Part shown: in pieces, positions 28,023 through 37,549 of the stretch
Layout: each line of letters opens with the position of its first letter
Position numbering within the stretch: the first letter of the stretch is position 1
Assembly (NCBI RefSeq): GCF_000440115.1
Contig: NZ_ALMY01000013.1
Location: forward strand, 1-64,000
Direction of reading: 5' to 3'
Length of the DNA stretch: 64,000 nucleotides
From: Streptococcus suis YS56
GTDB lineage: Bacteria; Bacillota; Bacilli; Lactobacillales; Streptococcaceae
Notes under the pieces: generated by a model
What the model was told of the DNA's origin: nothing
Database searches by the model: none
What the model saw: the letters and a program-made list of their open reading frames with translations, nothing else
Position numbers and translations under genes: made by a program

Positions 28023-29483
28023 ATGGATCAATTTTTTAAATTGAAAGAACACGGAACGACGGTTTCAACAGAAATTATGGCAGGTCTTACGACTTTCTTT
28101 GCCATGTCCTATATTTTGTTCGTTAACCCGAGCGTATTGAGTGTGGCAGGTATGCCGACTCAGGCAGTCTTTTTAGCGACAATTATTGCGAGTGCTGTAT
28201 CAACGCTTGTTATGGGATTATTTGCTAACGTACCTTACGCCTTGGCACCAGGTATGGGGTTGAATGCCTTCTTTACCTATACAGTGGTTATCGGTCTTGG
28301 TTTTACTTGGCAAGAAGCTTTGGCAATGGTTTTCCTCTGCGGTTTGTTTAACGTTTTTATTACCGTTACAAAGGTTCGTAAGAGCATTATTAAGGCGATT
28401 CCGATTAGCTTGCAACATGCCATCGGTGGAGGTATCGGGGTTTTCGTTGCCTATCTTGGTTTTAAAAACTCTAATTTAATCACCTTCTTGACATCTGGTT
28501 CAGATATTATTACTGTAAATGGTGTTGCTCCGGCAGATGCAACAGTCGAAACATTCTCAAATGGTGTTTTCTCTGTTTTTGCAGGTGGAGGTGTTGTCCC
28601 GTCTATTTCAACTTTTACTGAACCAAGTGTTCTCTTGACAGTGTTCGGTCTCCTCTTGACAGCTGTTTTGGTTATTAAGAACGTGCGTGGTGCAATTTTG
28701 ATTGGTATTATTGCAACGACTGTAGCTGGAATTCCAGCAGGTGTTGTAGACCTTTCTACCATTGATTTTGCAAATAACAATATCGGATCTGCCTTTTCAG
28801 AGTTGGGTACAACTTTCTTGGCTGCTTTTGGTGGTTTGTCATCTCTCTTTGCGGATTCAAGCCGTCTTCCACTTGTTTTAATGACTATCTTTGCATTCAG
28901 TTTGTCAGATACTTTTGATACGCTTGGTACCTTTATCGGTACAGGTCGTAAGACAGGCATCTTCTCAGCAGAAGACGAGTTGGCTCTTGAAAATGGAACT
29001 GGTTTCAACTCTAAAATGGACAAGGCTCTCTTTGCAGATGCGATTGGTACTTCAATCGGTGCTCTCTTCGGTACTTCTAACACGACAACCTATGTGGAGT
29101 CAGCAGCGGGTATCTCAGCAGGTGGTCGTACAGGTTTGACAGCTGTGACAACTGCGGTCCTCTTCCTCTTATCTATTCTGATTTTGCCTTTCGTAGGCAT
29201 TGTTCCAGCAGCGGCGACTGCACCAGCCTTGATTATCGTCGGTGTCATGATGGTTTCGTCCTTCCTTGACGTTGATTGGAGCCAGTTTGAAGATGCTCTG
29301 CCAGCCTTCTTTGCAGCCTTCTTCATGGCACTTTGCTTCTCAATCTCATACGGTATTGCAGCAGCGTTTATCTTCTATTGCTTGGTAAAAGTTTCGACAG
29401 GTAAGGCTAAAGAAATTCATCCAATCCTTTGGGGTGCTACAGCTCTATTTATTCTGAACTTCATCATTCTAGCCATCTTGTAA
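28023..29483 (+). CDS. NCS2-family purine permease (AzgA-like)
   Basis: A 486-residue polytopic membrane protein of the nucleobase:cation symporter-2 type. The N-terminus LKEHGTTVSTEIMAGLTTFFAMSYILFVNP, the GMGLNAFFTY segment near 80-89 and TSNTTTYVESAAGISAGGRTGLTAV near 352-376 mark the AzgA/GhxP hypoxanthine/guanine/adenine group. Nearby PurR-like boxes agree with purine uptake. It stands alone with its own promoter and terminator. Confidence 0.88.
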   Translation: MDQFFKLKEHGTTVSTEIMAGLTTFFAMSYILFVNPSVLSVAGMPTQAVFLATIIASAVSTLVMGLFANVPYALAPGMGLNAFFTYTVVIGLGFTWQEALAMVFLCGLFNVFITVTKVRKSIIKAIPISLQHAIGGGIGVFVAYLGFKNSNLITFLTSGSDIITVNGVAPADATVETFSNGVFSVFAGGGVVPSISTFTEPSVLLTVFGLLLTAVLVIKNVRGAILIGIIATTVAGIPAGVVDLSTIDFANNNIGSAFSELGTTFLAAFGGLSSLFADSSRLPLVLMTIFAFSLSDTFDTLGTFIGTGRKTGIFSAEDELALENGTGFNSKMDKALFADAIGTSIGALFGTSNTTTYVESAAGISAGGRTGLTAVTTAVLFLLSILILPFVGIVPAAATAPALIIVGVMMVSSFLDVDWSQFEDALPAFFAAFFMALCFSISYGIAAAFIFYCLVKVSTGKAKEIHPILWGATALFILNFIILAIL

Positions 29484-29494
29484 TCTGTTTATTA

Positions 29495-29535
29495 TCCTTG
29501 AACTGATCTTCATTTGAAGGTCAGTTTTTTTATTT
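29495..29535 (+). terminator. permease terminator
   Basis: CTGATCTTC and GAAGGTCAG flank ATTT and are followed by seven T. Confidence 0.7.
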
Positions 29536-29555
29536 ACGATTAAAATATATGGGAA

Positions 29556-29660
29556 TCAATGTGCTTCAGTTAATAAAATACTGTCTTGAATGTTGTAAAT
29601 TGCAAACGGACGGAGTTTATTTTTCCATTTCGTCGTTTCTCTGTCTTCTCTTAGTGCCAT
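29556..29660 (-). CDS. possible small protein (34 aa)
   Basis: A short frame starting MALREDRETTKWKNKL and ending at TGA. AAGGAG lies 6 bases before its ATG. It is highly charged, has no membrane segment and is not recognised. It lies downstream of the metF terminator on the same strand. It could be a genuine small protein, a remnant of a longer gene, or chance. Confidence 0.3.
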   Translation of the reverse strand: MALREDRETTKWKNKLRPFAIYNIQDSILLTEAH

Positions 29661-29797
29661 TTTTACTCCTTGTGACTGTATTTTAAATGGCTGTTCGTTA
29701 TTGTAAGCAAGATGTCACATACCTAGACATCTGCTGGTTTAATGTCATGATGGGGTGAAAAATTTATCATGTAGTCTTTGGGAGTCACAGGGCATAG

Positions 29798-29826
29798 AAT
29801 ACCCCCTGAGCTTGGGCTCAGGGGGA
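29798..29826. terminator. terminator after metF
   Basis: CCCCCTGAGC and GCTCAGGGGG form a 10-base-pair GC-rich stem around TTGG, directly behind the metF stop. Confidence 0.75.
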
Positions 29827-29831
29827 GTTTT

Positions 29832-30692
29832 CTAACTATAATGTTTGAATAGCGAATGAGTTGCCTGATGGATGGTGCGTGCTGTTTCAGCGTTGTTCAT
29901 AGTGTAGAGATGGATACCAGCCACATCATTGGTCACTAAGTCAACAATTTGATCTACAGCATAGGCTAGGCCAGCTGCACGTAGGGATTCAGGATTATGC
30001 TCGTATTTTTCCAAGATGGCCTTGAATTTACGAGGGAGACGGATGTTTTCACAGGTTTTCAAGAGTCGAAGTGCCTGATTCCTGTTGATGATAGGCATAA
30101 TGCCTGCAATAATCGGCACTTCGATGTCTGCTAAGTGACATTTCTCTTGAAAGTCATAGAAGGCTTCGTTATCGAAGAAGAGTTGAGTTACCAAGCTTGA
30201 GCAACCAGCATCCACTTTCTTTTTCAGATTCTTGATGTCAGATACAGAGTTTGGTGACTCAGGATGAACTTCAGGATAACAGGCTCCAATAATGTCAAAA
30301 TGTGGAGCTTCTTCCTTGATAAAGGAAATCAAGTCAGTTGCATACTGGAAGTCCTCTTTAGGGGGAAGACCTTCAATAATATCGCCACGAAGTGCTAAAA
30401 TCTGATGCACACCAATTTCATCGAGAGAATGAAGAACGGATCGGACCTTTTCTTTTGTCAAGTAAGCAGCTGGTAAATGGGCAATGGTTGGGATATGTAA
30501 CTCGTTGTGTACATGGTCAGCCAATTTAACGGTTGTCTCTTCTACGTTCAAATTGTTATTGCTACAAGTCACACTGATAAAATGAGGGGCCAAACCCTGC
30601 ATCTCATCAAGTGTTAAGAGTATCTTTTCATTGCCTACTTCTGGTTTTGGAGGAAAAATTTCAAATGAGAGACTTGGGGTTTGACCGATCAT
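29832..30692 (-). CDS. metF: methylenetetrahydrofolate reductase
   Basis: MetF reduces 5,10-methylene-THF to 5-methyl-THF, the methyl donor for MetE. The 286-residue TIM-barrel flavoprotein begins SFEIFPPKPEVGNEK and contains VTCSNN, ILALRGDI and VTQLFFDNEAFYDF in family order. It follows metE by 3 bases, so the two form one operon that methylates homocysteine to methionine. Confidence 0.95.
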   Translation of the reverse strand: MIGQTPSLSFEIFPPKPEVGNEKILLTLDEMQGLAPHFISVTCSNNNLNVEETTVKLADHVHNELHIPTIAHLPAAYLTKEKVRSVLHSLDEIGVHQILALRGDIIEGLPPKEDFQYATDLISFIKEEAPHFDIIGACYPEVHPESPNSVSDIKNLKKKVDAGCSSLVTQLFFDNEAFYDFQEKCHLADIEVPIIAGIMPIINRNQALRLLKTCENIRLPRKFKAILEKYEHNPESLRAAGLAYAVDQIVDLVTNDVAGIHLYTMNNAETARTIHQATHSLFKHYS

Positions 30693-30695
30693 AAA

Positions 30696-32945
30696 TTAGA
30701 GTTCCTTTCTGGCTGCCTTAGCTGCTTGAGTCAAGTGGATAAGACTAGCTTTTGTTTCTGATTCGCCACGAGTCTTGAGTCCGCAGTCTGGGTTAATCCA
30801 GACTTTTTCTTTCGGTACTTTAGCAAGGATGGCTTGAATAGTGTGTGCAATTTCATCAACGGCAGGGACACGTGGAGAGTGGATGTCATAGACACCAGGA
30901 CCTACCTGAGTTTGGAAGTTCTTAGCCTTGAGTTCGTCTAGGATAACAAGATTTGAACGGCTAGCTTCAAAGGAGATAACGTCCGCATCCATATTGTCGA
31001 TGGCAGGAATGATGTCTGTGAATTCGCTATAACACATATGTGTGTGGATTTGTGTATCTGGTGCAACAGTTGAGTGTACCAAACGGAAGGCAGGAATTGC
31101 CCAGTCAAGGTACTCGCTGTACCAGTCGCTACGACGAAGTGGTAATTTTTCACGTAAAGCTGCTTCGTCAATTTGAATAATCTTGATACCCGCTGCTTCA
31201 AGGTCGAGAACTTCTTCCTTGATAGCGAGAGCAATTTGAAGAGTTGATTCCTTGACAGAAATGTCTTCACGTGGGAAGGACCAGTTGAGAATGGTTACAG
31301 GTCCTGTCAACATTCCTTTGACTGGTTTGTTTGTACGGCTTTGAGCATAGCTAGACCATTTGACAGTAATTGGGTTCAAGCGTGTTACATCACCCCAGAT
31401 GATTGGTGGTTTTACTCCACGAAGACCATAAGATTGGACCCAACCGTTTTTGCTGAAGAGGTAGCCAGATAGGTTCTCACCGAAGTATTCTACCATGTCG
31501 TTGCGTTCAAATTCACCGTGTACCAGTACATCGAAGTCAACTTCTTCCTGCCACTTGATCCAATCATCCGTACGAGCTTCTACAAAAGCATCGTACTCGG
31601 CTTCGGTGATTTCTCCACGGCGGAAAGCCAAACGTGTGCTACGGACATCCTTGGTTTGAGGGAAAGAACCGATCGTAGTGGTTGGAAGTAGTGGTAAGTT
31701 CAATTTCTCACGTTGGATAGCTTCACGTTCCGCAAAGACTGGGAGACGAGTGTAGTCTGCATCAGTCAAACCTGCCAAGCGGTCTGCAAGGGCTGCATCA
31801 CGACCAACACGCTCAAGAGCAAAGAGTTCCTTGTTAGCTGTGAGAGCAGCTTCGCCTTGACCATTACGAATAGCATCCAAATCGCGCAACTCGCTCAATT
31901 TTTCAACCGCAAAGGCGAAGTGGTTGAGGATAGCCGGCTCAAATACTTCATTAGCAGTTGTAAATGGTACATGAAGAAGGGAACAAGAAGTTGTTAGAAC
32001 GACATGTTCAGCTGGGATAGCTTCCAAGACAGCCAGGCTCTTTTCATAGTTGTTGCGCCAGATATTTTTACCGTTGACGATACCAGCGTAGAGGGTCTTG
32101 TCAGCTGGGAAACCTGTCGCAACAAGTGCAGCTGTTTCCTTACCTTCTACAAAGTCAAGACCGATGGCATCAACAGGTAGGTTTGTCAATTCAGTGTAAA
32201 TATCACGCACATCGCCAAAGTAGGTTTGGATAAGGACTTGCAAGCCTTTCTTATCAGCCAAGAGAGTTTGGTAGATGTTTAGGAAAAGGGCTTTTTCTTC
32301 AGCAGTCAAATCCTTGACCAAGCTAGGCTCGTCTAACTGGATTTTTTCAGCGCCAAGTTTTGCCAATTTTGCAAAGACTTGTCCGTAGGCAGCAACCAAG
32401 CTGTTAGCCACATCTTCAGCTTTCACACCTTCTTCAAAATCAGTTAATTGTAAGAGAGTGAATGGACCAATAAGGACTGGACGAGTAGTAATTCCCAGAT
32501 CCTTTGCTTCTTGGAATTCGTCGAAAATCTTGTGACCAGCTAGTTTGATTTCTGTGTCTTTTTCAATAGCTGGAACGATATAGTGGTAGTTGGTGTTGAA
32601 CCATTTTTTCATTGGTCTAGCACGAACATCACCCTTGTCTCCTTGATAGCCACGTGCCAAAGCGAAGTATTTTTCAAGGTCTGTCAAGTCTAAGTCCTGA
32701 ACAGCTTTTGGTACGATGTTGAATAGTACTGCTGCATCCAAAACATTGTCATAGTGGGAGAAGTCGTTGCTTGGGATTTCAGTAATACCTGCTTCTTTAA
32801 CAATATCCCAGTGCTTAGCACGCAAGTCTTTAGCTGCCGCTAAAAGCTCTTCTTGTGGAATTTCATTTCTAAAGTATTTTTCAGTGATAAATTTTAGTTC
32901 ACGGTGTTCTCCGATACGTGGGAAGCCGATAATAGTAGTAGTCAT
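30696..32945 (-). CDS. metE: cobalamin-independent methionine synthase
   Basis: MetE transfers the methyl of 5-methyl-THF-polyglutamate to homocysteine. The 749-residue length is typical. The N-terminal half carries [13 protein letters not shown], and the C-terminal half has [12 protein letters not shown]. The zinc ligands are in HTHMCYSEF (His and Cys near 640) and the final [11 protein letters not shown] perfect MET-box palindrome lies about 85 bases upstream. Confidence 0.97.
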   Translation of the reverse strand: MTTTIIGFPRIGEHRELKFITEKYFRNEIPQEELLAAAKDLRAKHWDIVKEAGITEIPSNDFSHYDNVLDAAVLFNIVPKAVQDLDLTDLEKYFALARGYQGDKGDVRARPMKKWFNTNYHYIVPAIEKDTEIKLAGHKIFDEFQEAKDLGITTRPVLIGPFTLLQLTDFEEGVKAEDVANSLVAAYGQVFAKLAKLGAEKIQLDEPSLVKDLTAEEKALFLNIYQTLLADKKGLQVLIQTYFGDVRDIYTELTNLPVDAIGLDFVEGKETAALVATGFPADKTLYAGIVNGKNIWRNNYEKSLAVLEAIPAEHVVLTTSCSLLHVPFTTANEVFEPAILNHFAFAVEKLSELRDLDAIRNGQGEAALTANKELFALERVGRDAALADRLAGLTDADYTRLPVFAEREAIQREKLNLPLLPTTTIGSFPQTKDVRSTRLAFRRGEITEAEYDAFVEARTDDWIKWQEEVDFDVLVHGEFERNDMVEYFGENLSGYLFSKNGWVQSYGLRGVKPPIIWGDVTRLNPITVKWSSYAQSRTNKPVKGMLTGPVTILNWSFPREDISVKESTLQIALAIKEEVLDLEAAGIKIIQIDEAALREKLPLRRSDWYSEYLDWAIPAFRLVHSTVAPDTQIHTHMCYSEFTDIIPAIDNMDADVISFEASRSNLVILDELKAKNFQTQVGPGVYDIHSPRVPAVDEIAHTIQAILAKVPKEKVWINPDCGLKTRGESETKASLIHLTQAAKAARKEL

Positions 32946-33028
32946 GGTTTTTCCTCCAAAAATATTTCTATGCTCTTATCCTAACAGAAATCCAAATACT
33001 TGTATAATTGTAAAAAATTAGAGTATGT

Positions 33029-33045
33029 TATAGTTTTTAACTATA
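33029..33045 (-). promoter_or_regulatory. MET-box (MtaR/MetR-type operator)
   Basis: TATAGTTTTTAACTATA is a nearly perfect palindrome matching the streptococcal MET-box described for the LysR-type regulator MtaR/MetR. It lies between divergent metE and the peptide-binding lipoprotein gene. A half-copy, GCTATAGTTTTTC, lies at 33136-33148 on the lipoprotein side. Confidence 0.65.
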
Positions 33046-33237
33046 TCAGATTTTCGGAATTTCTTTTTTAAAAATCACTTCCATATATAGCCTTCAAAAA
33101 TTCTTTTTATATCCTAGCTAATCAGCTTCATTTGACTGGCTATAGTTTTTCTTAATGGCTTCATAAATTTTATATATTGGGCAAAGTTGCAAATCCTTGA
33201 TAGACTAGTACTACTTTTTGAAATTGGAGGAAGTTCT

Positions 33238-34809
33238 ATGAAAAAGAAGTGGCTAACAGGCTTACTTTCTACGGTAGCAGTATTAACCTTGGCAGCTTGC
33301 GCAAGTGGTGGCTCATCAAGCACAGCATCAAGCTCTAATGCATCAGCAGACACGGAAACATTTACCTATGCAATCAATGGTGATCCAAGTTCAACCAATC
33401 CTATCAATACAAGCGATCGTTGGGGATTGACCTTGACAAACTTTATCTATTCACCGCTCATTCGAGTAGAGGCTGATGGTACCTATGTCAATGAATTGGC
33501 AGATTCTTATGAAATTGCCGAAGACGGTCTGAGCATTACTGTAAAACTGCGTCAGGATGTTAAATGGTCTGATGGAGAAAAATTTACTGCTGACGATGTT
33601 CTCTTTACATATGAGCAAAAAATCAAAGAAGAAAATGGTGGATCTGATGGTCTATACATCAACGGTCAGCCAGTAAAAGTTGAGAAAGTAGATGATTACA
33701 CTGTGAAGTTTGTTCTTCCGGCTGTATCAGCACCAGCCTTGGACAATATTGTGACGGAAACCTATATCATTCCTCAGCACGTGTTCAAGGATGAAGCAGA
33801 TTTTTCTGCTAGTCAGTTGACAGCAACACCTATTGGAACAGGACCTTACAAATTTGTAGAATACAAGCATGGTGAATATATCAAGCTGGCTGCCAATGAA
33901 TATTACTACAAAGGGAAGGCAGAAATTGACAACCTTGTTCTTCGTATCATTGAAAGTGCAGACACCACAAAAGTAGCACTCCAAACTGGTGAGGTAGATG
34001 CTGCCTTTGTGCTCCCTTCTGATATTCAAGATTTGAGCACGGATACCATTACAACCTATGCTTATAGTGAGAACCGTGTTGGTTACCTTGGTCTCAATAC
34101 CTCAACGGAAGAATTGAAGGATGTAAAAGTTCGTCAAGCCTTGCTTTATGCCTTGAACAAAGAAGAGTTCAACCAAGCAGCTTACTTGGATAAGAAATAC
34201 TATGAAACTCCATATTCATTCTTACCTGTTGCCAATCCATATGTGACGGAAGATGTTGAGAAATATGAGCAGAATGTCGAAAAAGCTAAACAACTCTTAG
34301 CAGAAGCAGGTGTCAGCAACCTGACTGTGAATCTTGGTTACACATCTTCAGATGCAGCCCAAACCTTGCAGGCAACCTTGATTCAACAACAATTGTCAGC
34401 GATTGGTGTGACAGTTGAATTGGCAGGTGGGGATTCTACAGCACTCTTTACAGAGTTGAAAAAAGAAGGCTCTACAGCATATGACCTCTTCTTGGGTGGC
34501 TATATCATGGGAAATGACCCTGATCAGTATGCTCGTCTGTTCAAAACTGGCGGTGCTTCAAACTACTTCAAATTAGCGTCAAGCGAGGTAGACAGTCTCT
34601 TTGACCAAGGTGCTGTTGAATTGGATCAAACAAAACGTGAACAAATCTATGATGATTTGCAAGCGACCTTGGCTGATCAAGCTGCCATCTACCCAATTGT
34701 AGATAATAAGAAAGTACTGGCTGTCAACAACCGTGTGAAAAATGTTGAAGAAGCTGGCTTGATTCCAATCTACACATTTGAAGATCCATCTAAATTAACA
34801 ATTGAATAA
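33238..34809 (+). CDS. peptide/nickel-type ABC transporter substrate-binding lipoprotein
   Basis: A 523-residue family-5 solute-binding lipoprotein. The signal peptide MKKKWLTGLLSTVAVLTLAAC ends in lipobox LTLAAC with Cys at 21, followed by a Ser-rich linker. The family signature region LADSYEIAEDGLSITVKLRQDVKWSDGE lies near 78-105. Frame continues upstream to 33187, but TTGGAGGAAG before 33238 fits best. It leads four further genes of one transporter. Oligopeptides are the likely cargo; nickel or others cannot be ruled out. Confidence 0.92.
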   Translation: MKKKWLTGLLSTVAVLTLAACASGGSSSTASSSNASADTETFTYAINGDPSSTNPINTSDRWGLTLTNFIYSPLIRVEADGTYVNELADSYEIAEDGLSITVKLRQDVKWSDGEKFTADDVLFTYEQKIKEENGGSDGLYINGQPVKVEKVDDYTVKFVLPAVSAPALDNIVTETYIIPQHVFKDEADFSASQLTATPIGTGPYKFVEYKHGEYIKLAANEYYYKGKAEIDNLVLRIIESADTTKVALQTGEVDAAFVLPSDIQDLSTDTITTYAYSENRVGYLGLNTSTEELKDVKVRQALLYALNKEEFNQAAYLDKKYYETPYSFLPVANPYVTEDVEKYEQNVEKAKQLLAEAGVSNLTVNLGYTSSDAAQTLQATLIQQQLSAIGVTVELAGGDSTALFTELKKEGSTAYDLFLGGYIMGNDPDQYARLFKTGGASNYFKLASSEVDSLFDQGAVELDQTKREQIYDDLQATLADQAAIYPIVDNKKVLAVNNRVKNVEEAGLIPIYTFEDPSKLTIE

Positions 34810-34835
34810 ACGTCGTGTCTGCTGGTATGACCAGC

Positions 34836-34882
34836 AAAGAGGAGAAGGAGTGGCAAAAGCTGGAACTCCTCCCCTCTTTTTC
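34836..34882 (+). terminator. hairpin between binding protein and permeases
   Basis: AAAGAGGAGAAGGAGT (34836-34851) pairs with ACTCCTCCCCTCTTT (34865-34879) with small bulges, followed by T-rich sequence. A second hairpin, GCTGGTATGACCAGC, lies at 34820-34834. It probably keeps permease expression below that of the binding protein. Confidence 0.6.
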
Positions 34883-34899
34883 GCGTTTTTGGAGGATAT

Positions 34900-35862
34900 A
34901 TGTTTCGTTATATTATAAAAAGAATTTTACAGGCCATTCCCCTCTTGCTCTTGATTTCTTTTATTGTCTTTTCATTGATTCAATTAGCACCATTTGATGT
35001 CATAGATTCGATGACAACGCCCAATATGAGTCAAGAACAGATTGATTTGTTGAAGGTAAAATATGGTTTGGATCAGCCATTTTTAGTTCAATATTTTGTA
35101 TGGTTGAAGGGGATTGTGACTGGTGATTTAGGTTTTTCGCTATTGACTCAACATTCGATTGGGACAGACTTGGCTGAAAAAATTCCTAATACGATTTCCT
35201 TGGTTTTACCAGCCTATGTGACGGCTCTTGTCTTAGCCATTACACTGGGTTTGGTTTCAGCTTCCCAACGTGGTAAATGGGCGGATAAGGTCATCGATGC
35301 TTTTGCATCTGTGGGTATTGCGGTACCAACTTTCTGGTTTGCCATGATTTTAATCTATTTCTTTGGTTATAAGTGGCGGGTGTTTCCGTTTATCGGAATG
35401 TACACCTTAGGAAAAGAAGGAAATATCCCTGATTTTCTAGCTCATTTTGCCTTACCTTATCTTACGTTGACTATGGCATTTTTACCTGAGTTGATTCGGT
35501 TTATTCGAGCATCAGCGATTGTAGAGGTTGAAAAAGATTATGTAACCGTTCAAGAAGCATTCAAAGCCAATCGGTTTGAAATTTTTGGCAAACATGTGGC
35601 CCGCAATGTCTTAATTCCTGTCGTGACTCAAGTTGGAATGGCCTTACCGATGTTGGTAACAGGTGCTATTATCACAGAGACTATTTTTGCTTGGCCTGGT
35701 GTAGGTCCTTATTTGACAGCGGCTACTAAGAGTTTGGACTATCCAGTGATTATGGCTGTCATGCTTTTGTCTGCGACCTTGGTTATTCTAGGAAATCTCT
35801 TATCAGATATTCTCTATGCTGTCGTCGATCCACGTATTTGGAAAGGAGGAGAAGGACAATGA
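34900..35862 (+). CDS. ABC transporter permease (OppB/DppB family)
   Basis: A 320-residue inner permease with about six membrane segments. The binding-protein-dependent signature with the EAA loop lies near 210-240 (VQEAFKANRFEIFGKHVARNVLIPV). The N-terminus RYIIKRILQAIPLLLLISFIVF is typical of the DppB group. TTGGAGG lies before the start. It overlaps the next permease by 4 bases. Confidence 0.93.
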   Translation: MFRYIIKRILQAIPLLLLISFIVFSLIQLAPFDVIDSMTTPNMSQEQIDLLKVKYGLDQPFLVQYFVWLKGIVTGDLGFSLLTQHSIGTDLAEKIPNTISLVLPAYVTALVLAITLGLVSASQRGKWADKVIDAFASVGIAVPTFWFAMILIYFFGYKWRVFPFIGMYTLGKEGNIPDFLAHFALPYLTLTMAFLPELIRFIRASAIVEVEKDYVTVQEAFKANRFEIFGKHVARNVLIPVVTQVGMALPMLVTGAIITETIFAWPGVGPYLTAATKSLDYPVIMAVMLLSATLVILGNLLSDILYAVVDPRIWKGGEGQ

Positions 35863-36689
35863 TGTTTAAGCAATTAAAGGAGACTTTGAAGAGTTCGCCG
35901 CTCTATCTTTTCTCACTTCTTTTTATTCTTTTCTTGATTATTTTATCTCTCATTGCGCCCTTGATTCCTATTGATCCAAATGTAACGGATGTCAGTCAAA
36001 TGAACCAAGGGCCTAGTGCTGAGCATTGGTTTGGAACCGATCAAGTAGGGCGTGATTACTTTATTCGTGTTATTTATGGAGGACGGATCTCTCTTTTAGT
36101 TGGCTTGTTGGCAATGGCTGCATCAGTGACTATTGGAAGTCTGGTTGGCATTACAGCAGGCTATCTGGGAGGAAAATGGGATAATGCTATTATGAGGGTA
36201 GTAGATGTGCTGTCATCCATACCTTGGTTGGTCTTGGTGATTGTCCTCAGTGTCTTTTTAAAGCCAGGTTTATCTACGATTATCATTGTGATTGGTGGTT
36301 TTTCATGGATGAGTATTGCTAGGATGTTACGGGCTGAAACCTTAAAAGCCAAGGTGGCAGATTATGTTGGCTATGCAGCCTTTATCGGTTTAAAGAAACC
36401 ACGGATTATTTGGCGGCACATCCTGCCAGCAATCTTACCGACCTTGATTGTAACGGCGTCAACCAGTATTTCGTCAGCCATTATGACTGAATCAGCTCTT
36501 AGTTTCTTAGGAATGGGGATTCAACAGCCCTTAGCATCTTGGGGTAGCCTTTTACAAAATGCCCAGTCTACCTTGCAGAGTGCTCCACATATGGCGATCC
36601 TACCGGGACTTTTTATTCTATTAACTATTTATTCATTTAACAACATCGGTGATCTGATCCGTGATTGCCTTGAAAGAGAGGTGTACTAA
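35859..36689 (+). CDS. ABC transporter permease (OppC/DppC family)
   Basis: A 276-residue partner permease. The N-terminal OppC-type anchor (SLLFILFLIILSLIAPLIPIDP) is followed by the HWFGTDQVGRDYFIRVIYGGRISL motif near 63-86 and an EAA loop (YAAFIGLKKPRIIWRHILPAILPT). The frame opens at 35838, but ATGATG at 35859 follows GGAGGAG and overlaps the upstream stop. Confidence 0.92.
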   Translation: MMFKQLKETLKSSPLYLFSLLFILFLIILSLIAPLIPIDPNVTDVSQMNQGPSAEHWFGTDQVGRDYFIRVIYGGRISLLVGLLAMAASVTIGSLVGITAGYLGGKWDNAIMRVVDVLSSIPWLVLVIVLSVFLKPGLSTIIIVIGGFSWMSIARMLRAETLKAKVADYVGYAAFIGLKKPRIIWRHILPAILPTLIVTASTSISSAIMTESALSFLGMGIQQPLASWGSLLQNAQSTLQSAPHMAILPGLFILLTIYSFNNIGDLIRDCLEREVY

Positions 36690-37549
36690 TGTCAAAATAC
36701 TTGGTAGAAATCAGTAACCTCACCATTATCAATCAAAAAAGTAAAGAACAAACCATTCTCGTCAAAGGGATCAATCTCTCCATTCCCAAAGGAAAAATTG
36801 TTGGAATTGTTGGAGAATCTGGTTCGGGTAAGAGTTTGACAATGAAATCCTTGATGGGGATCTTACCAAAAGGCTTAGAAGCAAGCTATGATCGATTTGA
36901 AATGGATGGAAAGCAAGTTGGTAATCCAAAGGTGTTGCCTTTGTCTATGATTTTTCAAGATCCAATGACCTCTTTGAATCCATTAAGGACCGTTGGTTTT
37001 CATTTACGGGAAGTTCTTCGTCGTTTTCAGCCGAAATTGACCAAGGAAGAGCGGGAAGTAGTCATTTTAGAGATGTTGGATAAGGTAGGAATTTCTAATC
37101 CAGAACTTCGTCTCAAACAATTTCCATTTGAGTTTTCAGGTGGGATGCGTCAAAGGATCATGATTGCCATGGCCTTATTGACCAAGCCAGACATGTTAAT
37201 TGCTGATGAACCAACAACGGCATTAGATGTGACGATTCAAGCTCAAATCTTGGCTTTGCTGAAAGAATTGCAAGAGCAATTAGGATTGACAGTTGTCATT
37301 GTGAGTCACGATTTTAGTGTCATTGCTGGTATTTGTGATCAGGTCTACGTGATGAGAAATGGTCTGGTGGTGGAACAAGCGCCTGTTGATACGATTTTTG
37401 CACAGTCTTTGCATCCCTATACGCAATCTTTGTTGAAAGCGGCCCGCTTAGAAGCAAGTCATGGTCCTGTACCGGCTGATAGTGATGATAGTCAGTTGGT
37501 TCAAGTTGGTCCAGAACATTGGGTGAGAAAGGAGGAGAAAAATGGCTAA
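36689..37549 (+). CDS. ABC transporter ATP-binding protein (OppD family)
   Basis: A 286-residue ATPase. Walker A GESGSGKS lies near 43-50, the signature FSGGMRQR near 151-158, and Walker B MLIADEPTTALD near 170-181. The Q-loop reads MIFQDPMTSLNP. It lies 1 base into the upstream gene and 8 bases into the next, so the transporter genes are tightly coupled. Confidence 0.94.
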   Translation: MSKYLVEISNLTIINQKSKEQTILVKGINLSIPKGKIVGIVGESGSGKSLTMKSLMGILPKGLEASYDRFEMDGKQVGNPKVLPLSMIFQDPMTSLNPLRTVGFHLREVLRRFQPKLTKEEREVVILEMLDKVGISNPELRLKQFPFEFSGGMRQRIMIAMALLTKPDMLIADEPTTALDVTIQAQILALLKELQEQLGLTVVIVSHDFSVIAGICDQVYVMRNGLVVEQAPVDTIFAQSLHPYTQSLLKAARLEASHGPVPADSDDSQLVQVGPEHWVRKEEKNG

